From: Thioalkalivibrio sp.
Lineage (GTDB): Bacteria > Pseudomonadota > Gammaproteobacteria > Ectothiorhodospirales > Ectothiorhodospiraceae
Length of the DNA stretch: 20,013 nucleotides
Direction: 5' to 3'
Assembly: GCA_003555285.1 (NCBI GenBank)
Contig: PWGH01000072.1
Location: forward strand, 1-20,013
Position numbers and translations under genes: made by a program. This document shows, one piece after another, positions 16,910-20,013 of the stretch. Within the stretch, counting starts at the first letter, position 1. Each line of letters begins with the position of its first letter. The notes below the pieces were generated by a model, which saw only the letters and a list, made by a program, of their open reading frames with translations, ran no database searches and was not told the DNA's origin.

Positions 16910-17316
16910 TTCGAAAACTCCCTCAGGATTCGGGCTCGGCTCAGGGGTTCGGTCGAGCCGATCGCCGGCCCACCGGATACAACCCGTTTCAAAAGACCTA
17001 TTCCCACACCCCTGCTTCCTACGTCCGTATGGCAATATCCCCGTTCCCCCATTTCCGTTCCAATACCCCTGCTGGAGCACCTTAATTTGAACGGCATCGA
17101 GTCGCGGAGCGATGCTTTAGTTTGTAGCTTGTCCAAGCCTCTCATGGTACTGAAAGCGATGTCGAGGAGCACCCTCGGGTGCCATATTCGTTTATTGCAT
17201 AGTAGTCCCTCGCCGCCATATTCGTTTATTGCATAGTTCAAGAGGAAAAATTCGCCGCGAAGTTCGAGTTCTCGTATTCTGGCCACACGAAGTTTAAGTA
17301 CGCGGGCGTGCAGATC
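16910..17316. repeat. 407-bp AT-richer divergent spacer with direct repeats
   Basis: No complete gene is visible. From about 17080 to 17340 the DNA is clearly richer in A+T than its surroundings. GCCATATTCGTTTATTGCATAGT occurs as two perfect 23-bp direct copies, at 17181-17203 and 17215-17237, with an 11-bp spacer (34-bp period). A palindrome GCACCCTCGGGTGC at 17169-17182 abuts the first copy. Nearer the HD-GYP gene, TTCCAATACCCCTGCT (17058-17073) and TTCCCACACCCCTGCT (17001-17016) match at 14 of 16 positions, 57 bp apart. A weak minus-strand promoter (TTGGAA at 17063-17058, 18-base gap, GATATT at 17039-17034) could serve the HD-GYP gene. The frame of the downstream plus-strand gene is open back to 17206. 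Confidence 0.6.
17181..17237 (+). repeat. Perfect 23-bp direct repeat pair
   Basis: Copies at 17181-17203 and 17215-17237 are identical over 23 bases and separated by 11 bases (AGTCCCTCGCC). They are AT-rich in a GC-rich genome and lie 80 bp before the sensor gene and 270 bp before the HD-GYP gene. Paired binding sites for a regulator, or a small duplication left by recombination, are the simplest explanations. Two copies with so short a spacer do not make a CRISPR array. Confidence 0.9.
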
Positions 17317-20013
17317 ATGACATCCAAGGATTCTACTATTCCGATTGAAGGACGCCACGTCCCTAGCGATCCGTTCATCGTAGAGTTGTCCACCCGCCTG
17401 ACCACCCTTCGCGGCCGCTTCCAGGATCTTCGTCGGACGCAATGGCACCCGCCCGAGGTCGAACGCCTGCGTCGCCTGCTCCACGACCTTGGCACCTCGG
17501 CCGACACCGTCGGCCTGCTGCCGCTCAGTGACACCGCGCGGAATCTGGGGAACGCCTTCACCCCCCTGCTTCTGGGTGAAGCCGGGCCGACCGACGCCGA
17601 ATGGCAAGCCCTCGAGACGCAACTCGAGCGCCTGGAAAAGGTCGGGCACACTTACCTGGCCGCGCAGTCACTCCATCCCGTTTGCACCGGCACAACGCCA
17701 TCGGTCGATGCCGCCTGCTGGATCCATCTGATCGCGGATGATCCGACCGAGGTCGGGCACCTGGAGCCGATGCTGCGCAATGCCGGCTACAGCGTGCGGG
17801 TCTTTTCGACGCCAGCCGCCTTCCGCGTGGCCGTGGACGACCCCGGAATCGAAACACCGGCGGTGGCGGTCGTGGATCTGCATCCGGGGTCGGATGCGAC
17901 CGTGCAGGCCGCTGCCATGACCGAACTCGGTCTAAAACCGCATTCCGGTATCCCGGTGGTACTGGCCCTGGCGTCCCGGGACCTGCAGGAGCGTTTGCAC
18001 GCCTGGCGCGCCGGGGCCCACCGCACACTCGATCAGCCGTTGCAGGGGGACCCGCTCATCGCGGTGCTGGACACGCTCACCGTGCGTCAACCCGAGGCGC
18101 GCCCCTACCGGGCGCTGCTGGTGGATGACGATTCCCAGCGTCTCGACACCCATGCCGCCGATCTGCGGGCCGCCGGTATCACGGTGTACCGCCTGCCGGA
18201 GCCGCTACAGGCCCTGGAGGTGGTGGCCGCCTTCGAACCCGACGTGCTGGTGCTTCCGGCCCGGATGTCCGGGCTCAGCGGTTTCGAGCTCGCGGCGGTG
18301 CTGCACGAGGACGATCCCGAATCCCATCGGGGCATCCTGCTGTTGTCGGACCCGTCTTGGGTGGCGGACGCGGCGGCCGCTGCCACGCAGGGGCGACCGC
18401 TGCCCTTGGGCAACGGCGATGTGCTGATGACCCCGCTCCCCCCGGCGCAGCTGGTGCTGGCCGTCACTGCCCGGGCGCGTCGAGCGCGGCAGGCGCAGGC
18501 CCTGCGCAAGCGTCTCCAGACCACCCTCTACGAGCGCGATCGCGAACACCTGGCGATCGAGCAGCATGCGATGGTCAGCATGACCGACAGCGCGGGCGAC
18601 ATCACCTATGTCAACGACCAGTTCTGTCGCGTCAGCGGCTATACCCGCGCCGAGTTGCTGGGCCAGAACCACCGCATCCTCAAATCCGGCCTGCACCCGG
18701 CGACGTTCTACCAGGAGATCTGGCGGACGCTCTCCAACCGCCCGGCCTGGCAGGGCGAGATCTGCAATCGACGCAAGGACGGCAGCCTGTATTGGGTGGC
18801 CTCCACCATCACCCCATTCAAGGATGCCCAGGGTCAGACCTACCGCTACACCTCGATCCGCACCGACGTCACGCAGAGCAAGCAGGCCGAAGCCGCCCTG
18901 CTGACTCAACGCGATCTGATGCAGCTGATGGCTCGGCTGGCGGCCCGCTTCCTGGCCCATGCGACGGATGCGCTCGATGCCACCATTCATCAAGCCCTGC
19001 GGGAAAGTGGCCGGCTGATCCAGGCCGACCGCGCCTACCTGTTCCTGCTATCCGAAGACGGCCGGCGCATGTGCAACACTCATGAATGGTGCGCGCCGGG
19101 CATCGAGGACCAGCAGCACAAGTTCCAGGACTGGCCGCTGGAGCGCAGCCCCTGGTGGCAGAAGCAGATCCACGCCCAGGGACGCTTCACAATCCCGGAT
19201 GTGGCCGCCCTGCCCCCGGAGGCGGCCGCGGAACGGGCGCTGCTCGAGGATCAACAGATCCAGTCACTGATCGTCTTTGCGCTGACCGGGGACACCGGAC
19301 ACATCGGCTTCCTGGGCTTTGATGCCGTGTGCGAGCGGCGCGACTGGGAGCAGGAGGATCTCGAAATTCTCGGGCTGCTGGCCGACGTGATCAGCAGCGC
19401 CGTGACCCGTAACCGGATGGAACAGGCGCTGCAGTCGAGTCGACAGGATCTCATCGCCACCCTGGAGGCGACCCAGGACGGCATCATGGCCGTGGACGCC
19501 CAACGGCGGCTCAGCTTCGCCAATGCCCGGTTCCGCGAGATCCAGGGGCTTTCGGAGCCACAGTTGCAGCAGGGCCGGACCCATGCCGACCTGCTGGCGC
19601 ACATCACCCCCCAGATGGTCGATCCGGCCGACTTCGCGGCCCGTATCGAGGCCATCTACGACGCTCCCGATCAGGCCTCGCACGATATCGTGGAATACAT
19701 CGATGGCCGGATCATCGAACGCCATTCGCGTCCCCTGATCCAGGATGGCCGCCCCGCCGGCCGCGTCTGGAGCCTGCACGACATCACCGCCATCAAGCGC
19801 GCGGAACAGGCGGCCGAAAGCTACAAGGAACGCCTGCGCCGAAGCCAGCTCTCCGCCAACATCGGAACCTGGGACTGGAACATCCAGACCGGTGCACTGT
19901 TCTGGACTGAGGGGGTCGCGACCTTGATGGGTCTTTCCGGCGACACCCAGAAAACCAGCTACGACCGCTTTCTCCGGGCGATTCACCCGGACGACCGGCA
20001 GGCCGTGATCGAC
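17317..20013 (+). CDS. Multi-domain sensor protein: HPt, two degenerate receivers, PAS, GAF, PAS, PAS (cut by window edge)
   Basis: The frame runs from the ATG at 17317 without stop to the window end (899 codons), so the output domain is unknown; GGDEF/EAL or histidine kinase are both possible. Residues 20-115 look like a histidine phosphotransfer domain: LLHDLGTSADTVG holds H56 where families have HxLKGS, with K and G replaced. Receiver 1 (about 132-250) has D141-D142 and D187 in VVVDLHPG, but Q240 replaces the usual Lys. Receiver 2 (about 264-385) has LLVDDD but Pro314 stands where the phosphoacceptor Asp belongs (VLVLPARMSGLSGFE), and its Lys is Thr372. A PAS domain follows at 409-525 (MTDSAGDITYVND, GQNHRILKSG), then GAF at about 530-705, PAS at 714-826, and the start of a PAS_3-type domain near 840 (ANIGTWDWNIQTG). 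No membrane helix or signal peptide is seen, so it should be cytoplasmic. No clear Shine-Dalgarno is visible; a GTG at 17308 is an alternative start. Confidence 0.85.
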   Translation, partial: MTSKDSTIPIEGRHVPSDPFIVELSTRLTTLRGRFQDLRRTQWHPPEVERLRRLLHDLGTSADTVGLLPLSDTARNLGNAFTPLLLGEAGPTDAEWQALETQLERLEKVGHTYLAAQSLHPVCTGTTPSVDAACWIHLIADDPTEVGHLEPMLRNAGYSVRVFSTPAAFRVAVDDPGIETPAVAVVDLHPGSDATVQAAAMTELGLKPHSGIPVVLALASRDLQERLHAWRAGAHRTLDQPLQGDPLIAVLDTLTVRQPEARPYRALLVDDDSQRLDTHAADLRAAGITVYRLPEPLQALEVVAAFEPDVLVLPARMSGLSGFELAAVLHEDDPESHRGILLLSDPSWVADAAAAATQGRPLPLGNGDVLMTPLPPAQLVLAVTARARRARQAQALRKRLQTTLYERDREHLAIEQHAMVSMTDSAGDITYVNDQFCRVSGYTRAELLGQNHRILKSGLHPATFYQEIWRTLSNRPAWQGEICNRRKDGSLYWVASTITPFKDAQGQTYRYTSIRTDVTQSKQAEAALLTQRDLMQLMARLAARFLAHATDALDATIHQALRESGRLIQADRAYLFLLSEDGRRMCNTHEWCAPGIEDQQHKFQDWPLERSPWWQKQIHAQGRFTIPDVAALPPEAAAERALLEDQQIQSLIVFALTGDTGHIGFLGFDAVCERRDWEQEDLEILGLLADVISSAVTRNRMEQALQSSRQDLIATLEATQDGIMAVDAQRRLSFANARFREIQGLSEPQLQQGRTHADLLAHITPQMVDPADFAARIEAIYDAPDQASHDIVEYIDGRIIERHSRPLIQDGRPAGRVWSLHDITAIKRAEQAAESYKERLRRSQLSANIGTWDWNIQTGALFWTEGVATLMGLSGDTQKTSYDRFLRAIHPDDRQAVID

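Noticed and set aside
17043..17063. Sigma-54 promoter on the minus strand (TGGAACG then TGGGG)
   Set aside because: The -24-like element is fair but the -12 GC is missing, so the match is not convincing.
17181..17237. CRISPR array
   Set aside because: Only two repeats with an 11-bp spacer, and no cas genes nearby.
16906..17649. 247-residue minus-strand frame upstream of the HD-GYP gene
   Set aside because: It overlaps the sensor gene N-terminus on the other strand, has no recognisable motif, and its end merely overlaps the GTG start of the HD-GYP gene.
1..20013. tRNA, rRNA, insertion sequence or prophage
   Set aside because: No transposase or integrase motifs, no terminal inverted repeats flanking a gene, and no tRNA-like cloverleaf were seen on either strand.

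Overview
This window is a GC-rich (roughly two-thirds G+C by eye) bacterial chromosome segment. The order rpsB-tsf-pyrH-frr-uppS-cdsA-dxr-rseP-bamA, with map and glnD diverging from rpsB, is the classic gammaproteobacterial arrangement. Together with the high GC and the hrpB, HD-GYP and multi-PAS signalling genes, it suggests a gammaproteobacterium of the Chromatiales/Ectothiorhodospiraceae or Xanthomonadales kind. The genus cannot be fixed from the sequence alone.

Region 1 (1-8700, minus strand) is one dense housekeeping operon read from rpsB at 8498 down to bamA, which runs off the left edge. It links translation (S2, EF-Ts, ribosome recycling factor), UMP kinase, undecaprenyl diphosphate synthase, CDP-diacylglycerol synthase, DXP reductoisomerase of the MEP isoprenoid pathway, the RseP site-2 protease and the outer-membrane assembly factor BamA. 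Several junctions overlap or nearly touch. A sigma-70 promoter with an extended -10 and a structured 5' leader sits ahead of rpsB, and a strong hairpin lies between rpsB and tsf.

Region 2 (8703-12183, plus strand) carries map (methionine aminopeptidase) and glnD (PII uridylyltransferase/uridylyl-removing enzyme). The two are joined by an 8-codon mini-ORF whose ends overlap map's stop and glnD's start.

Region 3 (12184-15832) has an unrecognised 249-aa membrane protein on the minus strand, convergent with glnD and divergent from hrpB. The spacer ahead of hrpB holds a degenerate CACGAAGA-type repeat and a perfect 13-bp tandem duplication. hrpB is a complete DEAH-type helicase gene.

Region 4 (15833-20013) is a signalling locus: a minus-strand RpfG-like response regulator with an intact HD-GYP domain, and, diverging from it, a large plus-strand protein (HPt, two degenerate receivers, PAS, GAF, PAS, PAS...) cut by the right edge. 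Their shared 407-bp spacer is visibly AT-richer than the rest and contains a perfect 23-bp direct repeat pair. The likely theme is cyclic-di-GMP control, but the output domain of the large protein is outside the window.

Most of the window is conserved housekeeping DNA. The parts that deserve a second look are the mini-ORFs bridging gene junctions, the spacer hairpins, the 23-bp repeats with their AT-rich surroundings, the HPt/pseudo-receiver protein and the small membrane protein. I found no convincing new defence or mobile system.
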